The notes beneath the pieces are model-generated. The model did no database searches, was not told the DNA's origin, and saw only the letters and a program-made list of their open reading frames with translations. Positions 11,056-22,004 of a DNA stretch of 64,000 nt are shown here, piece by piece. The position numbers and the translations under genes are program-made. Source of the stretch: Pollenia angustigena (Eukaryota > Arthropoda > Insecta > Diptera > Polleniidae); contig OV884056.1 in NCBI GenBank assembly GCA_930367215.1, forward strand, positions 49,228,308 through 49,292,307, read 5' to 3'. Each line of letters begins with the position of its first letter. Within the stretch, counting starts at the first letter, position 1.

Positions 11056-12902
11056 ATATATTGAAAAAAAATTTTTTTTTGCAAAATGTATTATTTGCAA
11101 AATATTAAATTTTAAAAATGGACTAAGTCAAAAACTTATTTTTTTTATTTGGCTGTTTTTTTATATAATACCTCAAACTGTTCTTTAAAAATCCTGAAAC
11201 TTTGAAGGAGGTGTTTTTTTTTTCTTTTTTAAGATATGATTTTTTTTTTCTTTCGCAAGCTTTAAAAAATAATCTTAAAATAGAATTTTAATATTGTAAT
11301 TTTGAGCAATAAGTACACTGTGCTAGTTGCAAAAAACAGACCAGCAGCGCACCTGGCATTTTACCCTAATTGGGGCACACTGAATCCAGTGGTGCTAACG
11401 ACGAATTTCCGCAATAAATAATAAAGTGGGGTTCGTCATACATTTGACCCATCTAGGAGCATCCTACGCGCTGTACCATACAAATATGGCGATTTAAAAA
11501 ATTCTTTGATGCATGTTTCCTTAACTTTCAGAAAAACCACCCCTCAAAGTACATCCCATATTGAAAAAGTTTAAATAAAGAACATCAAAACACTGATAAA
11601 AGTTTTTAATAAAAGTTCAAGGCTAAAAAAAACACATTATCTTTTCACTAGATTTAATAATAAAAAAAAAGTAATATTACGTCATTTTATTTACAACAGA
11701 ATTTTTTTTAAACAATAAATATTTAATGTTGCCCTAAAATTGTTATTAATTTGTTTTTCACTCTCCTTTTTCGTTTTACTTTTTTTTTTTTAATATTATC
11801 CAAATATTTTGTTCTACTTATTTATTTTCTTTATTATTTTCTTCATCTTTTAGTCTGCTGTCTAAACTGTTCTTGATTAAAGTTTTATCAGAAAAACAAT
11901 TTTTGGGTCATTACGTTTTAGAACATGAACTTGTTCTCCTTTTACACATGACCATTGCCTACATTCAGGGGCTTATAAACACACTTATACTCCCATTATG
12001 GGTTTCGCCATTTCAACACAACAACGCCATCATCAAAGACAAGGTTATTGGTATGAATACAACACTTTGGTGTACTGTTCGTATGTAGTCCCAACAGCAA
12101 CAACATTATGATATTGTAGACATTTTTATTGACATGAATACAACAACACATTAGAGAAATGTTTGTAAGCATGTTTTTGTTTCTTATCCTGTAAAAAGCA
12201 AGAGTTTGTTTTATGTCATAAAATACAAAAGTTGTTTTTATGTATCTTAATGTCAATCACTTGAAATGAAAATGTTTGAGGTCATACGCAGTTTTACACA
12301 CGTATGTATGTATGTAATTATGTTGGAGAAACAGCAATTATGTCCTATGTGTTTTTATCTTACGAGGGTGGGCAAAAAAGGTATTTTAAATAGGTGAAAA
12401 TATTTTAAATAATCATTTAGTGTGTTACTGCTACTTTTTATACTCAAACCTTCACCTTAGGTAGGAGGGTTTTATGCATTGATGGTAACATATAAAAAAT
12501 TTTTTTCCTATATATTTTAGTAGATAGATCAGCTCAGTATCACTTTCTGAATATAATATATACGCAATTTTAAAAATTATTCCATCAAATTTGGTTTATA
12601 TGTTTAGATGTCCTAAGGATCAAGCATATGGCTAAAAATAAGTTTTTGTGCCCATAAACCGTATCATTATGTTGGTATTTAATCAAAAAAGTCGAACCAA
12701 AAAAATTGTATTAACATTTCTATCATCCTTTCAAATTTTATTGGAATCGGTCCATAATTCTTCCATAAAAATACCGCTCCCTAAAATAGCTTTTAATGCC
12801 ATGTTGTTATTGGTAGGTGCATGTTGGGCCATATGTCCCATATTAAACACCTTTTTAAAATTACTTTAAGTAAAAAAAATCTCATATACGGACATGTTCT
12901 AG
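11056..12902. other. unassigned AT-rich stretch with repeat fragments
   Basis: No gene is supported. At 11330-11400 a piece (GGGGCACACTGAATCCA) resembles 59390-59440 (CGGGTACGCTGAATCCA), so a dispersed repeat fragment is present. Near 12446-12475 there is a small CTTCACC/GGAGGGT hairpin like one at 31448-31475. Short tandem ATGT lies near 12303. Open frames at 11873-12256 and 12648-12869 are short, overlapping and without family resemblance. Confidence 0.4.
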
Positions 12903-13082
12903 AATTCGAAATGAAGTGGATATAAAATCGGACAAATTTTTAAACTTTATCTACTTAATTTTTTTTTGCGCTCGAATTAGTTTTACAAGAACATCTCTTA
13001 AAACTGGGAAAAACTACGGTCATTTTTTAAATAGTTGAACTTAAAATCTTGTTCGATTTCATATTCACTTCATTTCGATTTA
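12903..13082. repeat. palindromic repeat (likely MITE)
   Basis: TTCGAAATGAAGTGGATATA at the left is matched with a few mismatches by the reverse complement of 13042-13082, giving arms of about 40 nt and a loop of about 95 nt. Confidence 0.6.
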
Positions 13083-13180
13083 TAGAATCACTTTAGTTAA
13101 GACAAACAAATTCATATAGATGAAGATATCTAAAAAATAATCGGCACAAAGAACTCTGATATGAATATTAATCTACTAAA

Positions 13181-14030
13181 GACCCCTAGTGAAATTTTTG
13201 TGTGGAAGTTAAAAAATGACACCTTAAAATGAGTGTTAGAGGATTTATATTTTTTTAGAAAACAATTCCCATACAATTCTACTGCAGACATCTGAAATAG
13301 TCTTTTAGCTCAGAAGTACATTTAGTATATTTTTTTTTTACTTGTACCAAACGCTTTTTTAAGAAATTCAAAAATTTCAATGCCCGAAATTTCGAAAATC
13401 CGTTTTAAATACATCATACGAACTTTTGTTCTTAGAAGAAAGACCCCTAGTGAAATTTGATGCAGAAAATATTCGTGGAACATTTTAACCCTTAAAAGCG
13501 CCGTTTTAGTATACTTTTGTGTAAGAGTTAGGAAAAAGGAAAAAAATTACCCCTTAACCTTTTCGGTTCGACTTTTTATTTGAGAAACAACAATGTAAAT
13601 AAAAAATTTGTTAACACATATTGAAAAAGCTTAAAAAGTTATTATGTTTTGCATTATTAGTTTTCCGTAAGTCCTTTCATAATTCTGAGATATTGTCCCA
13701 ATCGGATTTTTTGGACTATTGTCCCAACCGGGTTTTTAATACAAATGGGACAATATGTCCCACTTGTATCGAAACTATGTACAAATCTTATAAAAATGTG
13801 CTCAAAATTGGCAACCGTTACTTCTTCGAATAAATAACAAAAAAGTTCGACTGGGACAATTGCAAACGTTATTTTTTTACTTTTAAGAACAAATCGGATC
13901 ATTCAAACATTGTCTGGGATGTATTATCCCAATAGGACCGAAAGGGTTAAAATGAGAGTTAGAGGGTTAATAAATTCGAAGAAAAGAATCGCCATACGAT
14001 TCTACTGAAGAGCTAACTTTTCAAAACCCT
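13181..14030. repeat. dispersed repeat R, about 260-bp units
   Basis: AGACCCCTAGTGAAATTT occurs at 13181 and again at about 13441. Further shared pieces (GTATACTTTTGTGTAAGAG, GAAGAAAAGAATCGCCATAC) recur at 18990-19190. The second unit here is split by the TTAA-flanked insertion 13558-13946. No protein is encoded. Confidence 0.65.
13558..13946. mobile_element. piggyBac-like MITE (TTAA target)
   Basis: The ends are CCTTTTCGGTTCG and the inverse GGACCGAAAGGG, with TTAA directly outside both (13554-13557, 13947-13950). The homologous unit at 19031-19050 reads CCCCTTAAAACGAGAG without the insert, so the empty site is visible in the same window. TTAA duplication is the piggyBac signature. The interior repeats GGGACAAT and TTGTCCCA. 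Open frames inside are not conserved transposase. Confidence 0.8.
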
Positions 14031-14190
14031 TGCCAGATTTGCTCTACTAGTAGTATACTTTAATTGTAGCACATTTTTTCTGCTTTTTATGTTGTTTCTT
14101 TTTCTTTCTTTCTGTTTTCCGTTGACCTTTTTTCAGCTAAACTTGAGGGACAAATGTAAACATAGAGCGCGTGCCTGAGCTGTTAACAAT

Positions 14191-14464
14191 AATTAGTATG
14201 TGGTTATTTTATTAAACTGTTCATGGTTTTTAATCCAAATTTTAATATTTTTTTATATGAAGAAAGGAATTTTACAACATGAAATTAATTAAAATTTATT
14301 GACTATTTTTCATTCTCTACTGACCTGGGAATCGAACCCAGGTTTTCACGGTCGGGTTGCCCTAACATGTTTCGATAGTGATGAACTTTAGCCTGATAAA
14401 AAAATATTAAAATTCGGATTAAAAACCATGAACAACAGTTTAGTAAAATAGCCACATACTAATT
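14191..14464 (-). mobile_element. tRNA-like (SINE-type) repeat in a foldback, copy 1
   Basis: AATTAGTATGTGGTTATTTT at the left and its inverse at the right form arms of about 60 nt. Between them, on the minus strand, 14324-14342 reads CCTGGGTTCGATTCCCAGG, a perfect T-arm: 6-bp stem with a 7-nt TTCGATT loop, matching the RNA polymerase III B box. The tail ATTAAAAACCATGAAC and the T-arm recur at 30890-31199 and 50985-51185. Only this copy has a second inverted tail, so it is a composite. Confidence 0.7.
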
Positions 14465-14538
14465 GAGGCTATCAGCGCCTCATTATCTCATAACAAGTAG
14501 TCTGGGGTTACACCTCTTCTGCGCTGATAGCCTCAATT
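14461..14538. repeat. 18-bp perfect inverted repeat
   Basis: AATTGAGGCTATCAGCGC at 14461-14478 is exactly reversed at 14521-14538, around a 42-nt loop. It abuts the tRNA-like foldback and shares its last four bases. It could be a small hairpin element or a recombination scar. Confidence 0.8.
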
Positions 14539-15086
14539 ATGGATATTTAACCATCGATTTTTTCCAAAAAGTGAAAAAATAAAATTTTTTTAGTTAATCC
14601 ACTATTGTTGAACAAGTGCGATATGTTTTTATAAGGTACGAGCTCTACGACTACTAACATATACAAGAACATGTTAAGTGTTTTTTGCACTCTTGTGTAG
14701 CATAAGAGTGTTTGTCTATTTATGTAATATACTGAACATTTTTTTTTTTATTAATACCAAATCCATTTTAAAAGACAAAAACATATAAGGATGTTTCTAC
14801 GTTAATAGGTACTATCGACGGCTACATTTAAAAAGCATATATGTATAATTTTTAAATTTGTGGAAATATCAAACGTGTTAAATAATAAATACAGTATACT
14901 TTTTTACCCATTAATTGCAATACCTAAATTACCTTAGTTTAGTCATAACTTCATGTTTACCTAGAAAAAAGTATCTACCCTGGCCTGTCCCTTTAGTATT
15001 CTGTAACAAAATCTTTGAAATTTAACACATTACTAATTCATAAAACATTTAATCGTTAGTTATTACAAAAGTAGTATCCTCTTCAG

Positions 15087-15515
15087 ACCATGGGTACACA
15101 TATGTGCACCTTAAAATATTACAAGTTTTAAAGACTAGCGACATCGTGTGACCAATAGAAACAGTTTAATTACTTGCTTTAAGCTACTACGCTTCAAAAC
15201 AATATCAAAAGATGGCAGGGTTTAGAAGTTTTAGCCATTATTTTTACATCTGAACTTAACTGTTTGAAAAAACCACACTGTTGGGATATTTTTCCTCAAT
15301 AACTAATCGCTAAGACCTGAAGTACACATATGTGCACCTCTTTTTCTACCAGTTTAAATAAAAAAATTAAAAAACCGAAATTTAAATTACACCTCATAAG
15401 ATAAAACAAATAGTTAATAAGCCCTTTACTTAATCGGTTCAGTTCTGATCTTAAAAAATTAAGAATTTACGTTGAAATTTTTCATATTTTAAGACCTGAG
15501 GTACACATATGTGCC
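15087..15515. repeat. three copies of a GTACACATATGTGCACC motif
   Basis: A near-palindrome around CACATATGTG occurs at 15093-15110, 15322-15338 and 15501-15516, each preceded by GACC or GACCTGA. The last two copies share flanking sequence on both sides (TTCAAATAAA/TTTAAATAAA downstream). They look like decayed tandem units of roughly 170-230 bp. Confidence 0.55.
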
Positions 15516-15843
15516 CCCTTAATTTCTAAGAATTCAAATAAAATGTTTAAAAAAAAATATACAGTTTTCTTATTTCCTCCCCAAAAGGTGTAAACAATAT
15601 ATAAGAAATGTAAAAATGCAATGGGTTAATGCTCGGGTCTTAAGAGGGTATAAATAACAATGGAAATCATTTAAAAAAACTTTCAAATTTTATTGAAAAA
15701 AATTACATAATTTTTGTCCCTCGTATTTTAAGTATCTTCCCCTGCACATTTTTCGATCGTTTAAAAATGCCACTAAAATGCGTTGACGCTGCAAATTTAA
15801 ATATCAGAACATTTGTTTCGAAGTGAATTTAACAATAAAAGTC

Positions 15844-15908
15844 GTGCGAGCCACTAGCGTGTTCTTATTGGGCCAATAATTCGACCAAACCACTCGGGTT
15901 GCTCGCAC
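15844..15908. repeat. 8-bp stem hairpin with internal palindrome
   Basis: GTGCGAGC (15844-15851) pairs exactly with GCTCGCAC (15901-15908). The region between holds TTATTGGGCCAATAA, itself self-complementary. This is richer in GC than its surroundings. It was considered as a tRNA but lacks A- and B-box sequence; function unknown. Confidence 0.5.
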
Positions 15909-16292
15909 CTGGCAGTGATTAATGTATCTCCACTGGAGAGTTTAATTCCCTTGTTATTTGTGGTTTTAGTTTGTTTGTAATATTTATTTATTTTAATTTC
16001 AGTATAATTTACTGTGTTAGTTTGATTTTTCGTTACAATACATATTTTTGCGATTATGCTAGTTTTTTAATGAAAACATCTCTCCCCTGCCGTATTTCCC
16101 CTGCTTCATCAGATGCCAGAGTAGAGATTTTGCGTCCAGGGTAGATAAGGAAGTGAGAAATTACTTCTTTCTTGGTATTTTACGTTAAACCATCACATTT
16201 CCACTATATACGTTATACGTGTTTAAACGCTTCAAAAATGTATGTATGCCTTATTTAATGTGAATTTTGTTTTAAGTTAGTCATACTACTAA

Positions 16293-16645
16293 AGGCTGGA
16301 TTACACTATCTCACAAGTCTTACGTTTTCCATAATACTTTGTGAGATAGAAATCTAATGAGTTTTGTTGCGACTGTCAAAAAATCAATTGTAGCATGACA
16401 GTTTGTGTTCACACCATCACACAAAGTATAAACACTCACACATGAAATAAAATGCAACCCTGATCCAATGAAAAGTATTATTGTTTAGAAATTTTTCAAA
16501 AAACAATGAAGTCGTATGGGATGTCAAACTTTTTTCATAATACTTGTCATTTTCGTGACACATTGCATTCACACTATCACACTTTGTCATATTACTTGAG
16601 TTTTTGACATGTATTAATACAAAGTATAATAGTGTTACCTAGCCT
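16293..16645. mobile_element. Harbinger-like MITE (TAA target)
   Basis: The ends are AGGCTGGATTACACTAT and, as reverse complement, AGGCTAGGTAACACTAT, each next to TAA (16290-16292, 16646-16648). The interior repeats CACAAAGTAT, TCACACTATC and CATAATACTT. A related sequence (ACAAGTCTTACGT) flanks the nest at 34944-36239. Confidence 0.75.
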
Positions 16646-16856
16646 TAACATACATATGTAGCATTATACAATAATAGAAGGTAGTCAAGTTCTTTCTTTC
16701 GTTGCCATATTAACGTTCTGACATTCAAGAGTTATAAAAAATCGCGCTAACCAACTTTTTAATCAAATCCAATATTCGTTTTTTATGTTTTATGCACTGG
16801 CAACAAAATTGCAAGAACTTTACCTAAATTAAGTAAAATTCACGTGGAATTACCAC

Positions 16857-17340
16857 GAAGTTGGTCACGGCAAGGGCGCGCCTGATGGAATAGGTGCGAC
16901 GTGCAAAAGGACTACTGATAGACTTGTTGGAGCTGGAAATGACAATTAATCGCTGTCCTAATGTAAAAGTGTTCACCATTGATGACGAAGACATTTTAAA
17001 GAAAGAAGAGGGACTTAATAAAAAATGTTTTAAAAGTTTCTCCGCCACTATGAAGGTTCGTCAAATTACTGAGTATATTTTGCCTCAATAACTTGACAAA
17101 GAAGAGCTTAAGCTGTTTCTGTGATCTGTGATCGTGAAGTATCCAATCATTTTGTAGTCGGCACTTTGGATTTTGCTTTCATTAAACCAAACCACGCCTT
17201 AATGTTGATTATGTATATTGGCCTGAAAGTGGATCTATCGACGAACCACTGATAAAGTAACTTCTCAGTTTTGTTCTCAAGCAGTTACCGAGAAGCCATG
17301 CCAGCTTGTAAACGAAGGAAATGAAATACTTAGCTTTTTT
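16857..17340 (+). pseudogene. transposase-like relic with GHGKGAPDG motif
   Basis: From 16857 one frame reads EVGHGKGAPDGIGATCKRTT and continues DRLVGAGND to a stop at about 16949. A second frame from there reads CPNVKVFTIDDEDILKKEEG and later TMKVRQITEYILPQ before a stop at 17091. The GHGKG-x-DG-G block followed by a lysine resembles a region of several insect transposase-like proteins, but I cannot name the superfamily with confidence. Frameshifts and stops show it is dead. Scattered ATCTCCCCTG / TCTACCCTGG words around it (14966, 16079, 17562 and inverted at 16137) may be subterminal repeats of the same element. Confidence 0.45.
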
Positions 17341-17349
17341 CGACTACGT

Positions 17350-18985
17350 TTATGTAAGCAGATACTAAGTATTTTTGTTTTCTAAGTTAAATAAAAGAAG
17401 ACTATGGAGTTAGTCTAGTTTTTTTTTTGTTTTAAACTATCATCAAATATTGAATAATTAAAGTTGATTCTTACGAAAATAAGGTTTGTTTTCAATTTAT
17501 CTTTCCGCTTAAAGTAAGGTATCTTGTCCTGGCCGTCATGTCTTTACCCTGTGTAGAGTATCTCCCCTGGTCATTTAAAATACCGGAAAAAGTAGATAAC
17601 TTGATTGGCCATTATTAAACATGCATTCAAACTTCCTGATTATATACGATTATGTTGAAAAAAATCATTATTTTAAATATTTTTATCACGCCGCCATTCA
17701 TAATATCAGATAACCTCTTATCGTAGAATGACTCATAAACATTATTGTTTGCTACACATGTATGCACATCAGGGTTATGATTTTTGAAATAATTTTCCAA
17801 ATACATATAAAATTTGACATGCTCTAGCCAAAATTGCCACAAAAAAAAAAATTAAAAAACGCCATCTTTATTTTTTGCGGTTTTTAAAAATAGTTCCCAC
17901 TTCAAACGAGTTGAAAATTGGTCTATATTAACAAATATTAAATTATTAAAGAATACAGCAGCTCCGTGTAATTTTTTATTTTATTTAGCAGAAGAGCAAC
18001 GATTTTTTCATTTTCTCTTTAGTTAATGTAATAAAAATATCTGAACTTTTTTTTCTGCCAAAATGACCGGCAAACACGATTTTTATTACTAATTTTGTAT
18101 TGACTATCTCGTGGTGAATTTTTTGTAAAAAATGAGTCATAAATAATTACATATTATTAGGTCATACTCTAAGAGGTTTAAATAGGGTTAACTCTAGATT
18201 TGCCGTGATTTCTTTCAGTTGTTCCTCATTGTTTTCGGTCTTTAAGGTTGATAAAGCCTTGATTTTGTGTAAACATAAGCTCGGGGATTTATTTTACATA
18301 AAAGTCTTTGAATTTCTTATCATATTCTGCTTGGTTATAAAAGGAATTGAAAATATTTTCTATTGATTTATTCGGCTAGGTATTTCTTTTGATTGGATTT
18401 TATTAACCCTCTTATACATATATATAAGTATGTATGTATGTATGTATGTACATCTCGTTATGAGTATTGGTTAAAGGTTATTTTTCCGTTTTATTGTATT
18501 ATTTACTTTCGCATTTGTTATTTATAAAAGTGAATGTCTATTCGTTAAAGCTTGTTTATAAATACTCATATACGCCAGTAAGTATGCAATACTAAATGTA
18601 TACAAATAATCTACTTTCATTCTTAAGATGTTATTATAACTTTTTTACTAAAGTAAATATTTTACTTTGATGTTTAAAATACAACAAAATATAATATAAA
18701 ATAATATGATGTTTAAAATACAAAAAATATATAAAAGTATATTGAAAAAAAGTTAAATATGATTTTGTATAGCAAAGAATAAACCCTAACATCGAAATGT
18801 TTGGGTTTCTAGGGAATTCATTAGAAATATTAGTAAGGTATATTTAATTTTGCAAGGCTTTCTATAACAGAAACGGAATTAAATTAATATTTATTTTAAA
18901 ATCATCAAAGAGCCTCTTGGATATGTTAAATTTTATTAGGTCGTGTTTTTTTTTTGATTATCATAAAAATCATAATATACTTTAT
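17350..18985. other. unassigned AT-rich stretch with microsatellite
   Basis: No gene supported. A GTAT tetranucleotide repeat lies at 18427-18450. ATGATGTTTAAAATACAA is repeated in tandem near 18669 and 18708. Confidence 0.45.
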
Positions 18986-18989
18986 TTAG

Positions 18990-19190
18990 TATTATACTTT
19001 TGTGTAAGAGTTAGGAAAAAGGACAAAAATTACCCCTTAAAACGAGAGTAAGAGGGTTAATAAGTTCGAAGAAAAGAATCGCCATACGAGTCTACTGAAG
19101 TCATCTCAAATAGTTTTTAACTCAGAAGTACATTTAGTATATATTTTTTAATTGTACCAAGCGCCTTTTTAAGAAATTCAAAATCTTTAG
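18990..19190. repeat. dispersed repeat R, copy lacking the TTAA insertion
   Basis: It matches 13500-13560 and 13947-14010 across the TTAA at 19037-19040 with no insert, so it is the empty-site counterpart of the piggyBac-like MITE. Confidence 0.7.
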
Positions 19191-19435
19191 GGGCAGATTT
19201 TTATTTTTTTATGTTAAAAAAATAATAACCCTTTTCCCAAATGTAAGCTTTTCAGGGTTACTTTAAAGAAAGAAATTTGGCTACAACTTTTTAATTTTTT
19301 TATGTTTTGTCTGGTGACAACTTCCGAAGCAGTAAAGTTTCAAATTAATGCTTTACCAACAATGTGAAATTTTAAAAGAAGAACATGTTTGAACTTATTT
19401 TTGTTTTAAAATTAAAATAAATAGAACATTTAAGA

Positions 19436-19490
19436 AAGTATAGTCGGTCAAACCCGACCATATAATATGAATAGTTGTGTGGGTATAAAT
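19436..19490. repeat. fragment of the mini-me-like repeat
   Basis: AAGTATAGTCGGTCAAACCC then GACCATATAATA matches the start of the element at 33754. GTTGTGTGGGTATAA then resembles its end, so the middle is deleted. Confidence 0.6.
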
Positions 19491-19589
19491 ATTAAATGCA
19501 TTAAATTAAAATTGCAAGGTTTTTGGCAAATTTTGAGCGTTAACTCAAACAAATTTGCAATGACCTTTTTCCACTTTTCTAGCAGGCTG

Positions 19590-19760
19590 TAGGAAATATC
19601 GCCCAAAGAAAAATGGCAAAAAAAAAAAAAATTAAAAATCGCCCAAATGAAGAATCGCCCAAAAGAACATGAAAAATTACCCAAAAACTTATATATGAAA
19701 TTTTGCCCAAAAGAAACGAAAAAGAAACCCAAAATAAAAAAGGAAAAATGACCCAAAAAG
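19590..19760. repeat. degenerate CGCCCAAA repeats
   Basis: CGCCCAAAAGAA-like words recur about every 20-30 bp (variants ACCCAAAA, GCCCAAAA). The inverse (TTTTGGGCGA) forms a similar block at 22735-22925. The two blocks sit on either side of the foldback cluster and may be parts of one older element. Confidence 0.5.
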
Positions 19761-20090
19761 AAAAAACGAATTTTTTCATGTGTGTGAAGATAAATATGCC
19801 GAGTTAAATATGTTTCGACGTAACGGCTAACGCACAACATATTTAACTCTGAATGAAATGACGTAACGAAATAATTAAATATGACATATTTAACTATCGC
19901 ATATTTAAATATGCCATATTTAACTATCGTATCAGATATTTTTAAATATAATAAAAAGTACTTTAAAAAATGCAGAAAAAATATCCAATTAATTTATTCA
20001 TTATTTCCTAATCATTTTTATGGACAATTTAAAAAAATCAAACAAAAATAAATTGGAGTTGTCACATCCTTCTGTGTCACACATCCAGAA

Positions 20091-20530
20091 CATATGGAAA
20101 ATAAGGACTAGGGACCACACTACCCTTCTATGGTACCCACATGTCCGAATTGTATTTGTGATTTTTTTTAAAAATTTTCAAAAATTGAACTTTGAAATTT
20201 TTTTGGTGTTCATTATGGGATTTTGGCCATATTTGGACAGATCCTTCGTTGTCACTCATCCAGACCATATGGAAAATGAGGACTAGGGACCACACTATCC
20301 TTCTATGGTACCCACATGCCCGAATTGTATTTGTGATTTTTTTAAAAAATTTTCAAAAATTGAACTTTGAAATTTTTTTGGTGTTCATTATGGGATTTTG
20401 GCCATATTTGGACAGATCCTTCGTTGTCACTCATCCAGACCATATGGAAAATGAGGACTAGGGACCACACTATCCTTCTATGGTACCCACATGTCCGAAT
20501 TGTATTTGTGATTTTTTTTAAATTTTTTCC
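20091..20530 (+). repeat. left tandem array, three 175-bp units
   Basis: The word CATATGGAAAA starts at 20091, 20266 and 20441, exactly 175 bp apart. Units contain GGACAGATCCTTCGTTGTCA and CTATGGTACCCACATG. The outermost unit is more diverged (TGTGTCACACATCCAGAACA). Confidence 0.85.
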
Positions 20531-21430
20531 ATAGTCCTCATTTTCCATATGGTCTGGATGAGTGACAACGAAGGATCTGTCCAAATATGGCCAAAATCCC
20601 ATAATGAACACCAAAAAAATTTCAAAGTTCAATTTTTGAAAATTTTTTAAAAAAATCACAAATACAATTCGGGCATGTGGGTACCATAGAAGGATAGTGT
20701 GGTCCCTGGTCCTCATTTTCCATAAGGTCTGGATGAGTGACAACGAAGGATCTGTCCAAATATGGCCAAAATCCCATAATGAACACCAAAAAAATTTAAA
20801 AGTTCAATTTTTGAAAATTTTTTAAAAAAATCACAAATACAATTCGGGCATGTGGGTACCATAGAAGGAAAGTGTGGTCCCTAGTCCTCATTTTCCATAT
20901 GGTCTGGATGAGTGACAACGAAGGATCTGTCCAAATATGGCCAAAATCCCATAATGAAACACCAAAAAAATTTCAAAGTTCAATTTTTGAAATTTTTTTA
21001 AAAAAATCACAAATACAATTCGGGCATGTGGGTACCATAGAAGGATAGTGTGGTCCCTAGTCCTCATTTTCCATATGGTCTGGATGAGTGACAACGAAGG
21101 ATCTGTCCAAATATGGCCAAAATCCCATAATGAACACCAAAAAAATTTCAAAGTTCAATTTTTGAAAATTTTTTAAAAAAATCACAAATACAATTCGGGC
21201 ATGTGGGTACCATAGAAGGATAGTGTGGTCCCTAGTCCTCATTTTCCATATGGTCTGGATGAGTGACAACGAAGGATCTGTCCAAATATGGCCAAAATCC
21301 CATAATGAACACCAAAAAAATTTCAAAGTTAAATTTTTGAAAATTTTAAAAAAAAATCACAAATACAATTCGGGCATGTGGGTACCATAGAAGGATAGTG
21401 TGGTCCCTAGTCCTTATTTTCCATATGTTC
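20530..21430 (-). repeat. right tandem array, six inverted 175-bp units
   Basis: TTTCCATATG starts at 20542, 20717 (variant TTTCCATAAG), 20892, 21068, 21243 and 21418, spaced 175 or 176 bp. The single extra base is an A in one unit near 20958. The outermost copy carries the same differences as the outermost left copy, as expected if the arms derive from one ancestor. Confidence 0.85.
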
Positions 21431-21819
21431 TGGATGTGTGACACAGAAGGATGTGACAACTCCAATTTATTTTTGTTTGATTTTTTTAAATTGTCCATAA
21501 AAATGATTAGGAAATAATGAATAAATTAATTGGATATTTTTTCTGCATTTTTTAAAGTACTTTTTATTATATTTAAAAATATCTGATACGATAGTTAAAT
21601 ATGGCATATTTAAATATGCAATAGCTAAATATGTCATATTTAATTATTTCGTTACGTCATTTCATTCAGAGTTAAATATGTTGTGCGTTAGCCGTTACGT
21701 CGAAACATATTTAACTCGGCATATTTATCTTCACACACATATTTTTTCCCAAAAAAAAAAAATTAAAAATTAAACAGTGTTTATTTTCATATAAATTTAG
21801 TAACTTACAAATGTAAGAG

Positions 21820-21976
21820 AAAAACATGTTTTATTATGGTCACAACCAACAAAACTATTTTTAAAGAAACTTATTTTACCATAATGTGGTTGTCGATGGC
21901 AATGATTTGGTTAAATTAAACATAATATGGTCAACATTTTTTTAAAAATGGTTTTGTTGTTTTTTCTCTGGGTGCA
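21820..21976. mobile_element. MITE of the CAGAGAAAAA family, imperfect ends
   Basis: AGAGAAAAACATG on the left and GTTTTTTCTCTGGGTG on the right are inverted. The centre (GTTGTCGATGGCAATGATTT then GGTTAAATTAAACATAATAT) matches 48750-48830. The left terminal CACCC is missing. Confidence 0.55.
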
Positions 21977-22004
21977 TATATTAAACATATAACGAAAACA
22001 CTTT

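Larger units (their letters stand above)
19778..21740. mobile_element. 1963-bp foldback transposon with tandem 175-bp units in its arms
   Basis: The left end ATGTGTGTGAAGATAAATAT is exactly inverted at the right end. ATTTTTTC is duplicated outside both ends (19770-19777, 21741-21748). The outer ~280 bp of each arm is unique, including the GAGTTAAATATGTTTCGACG block. Inside, the left arm has three 175-bp units and the right arm six in inverse orientation; the turn is near 20525. The 8-bp duplication would fit hAT or P-type transposition, but the ends lack the usual terminal bases. No transposase is encoded; frames through the units are repeat shadows. Confidence 0.85.

Noticed and set aside
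11873..12256. Overlapping plus and minus frames of 71 and 86 codons
   Set aside because: Both strands open at once over 90 bp, no family motif, no splice or polyadenylation context.
19448..19840. 130-codon minus-strand frame
   Set aside because: F-rich frame through degenerate CGCCCAAA repeats and the foldback end.
20020..21326. Five similar open frames of 87-133 codons with MKFFWCSLWDFG-type text
   Set aside because: They are translations of the 175-bp tandem units in both arms of the foldback; no start or composition supports a protein.
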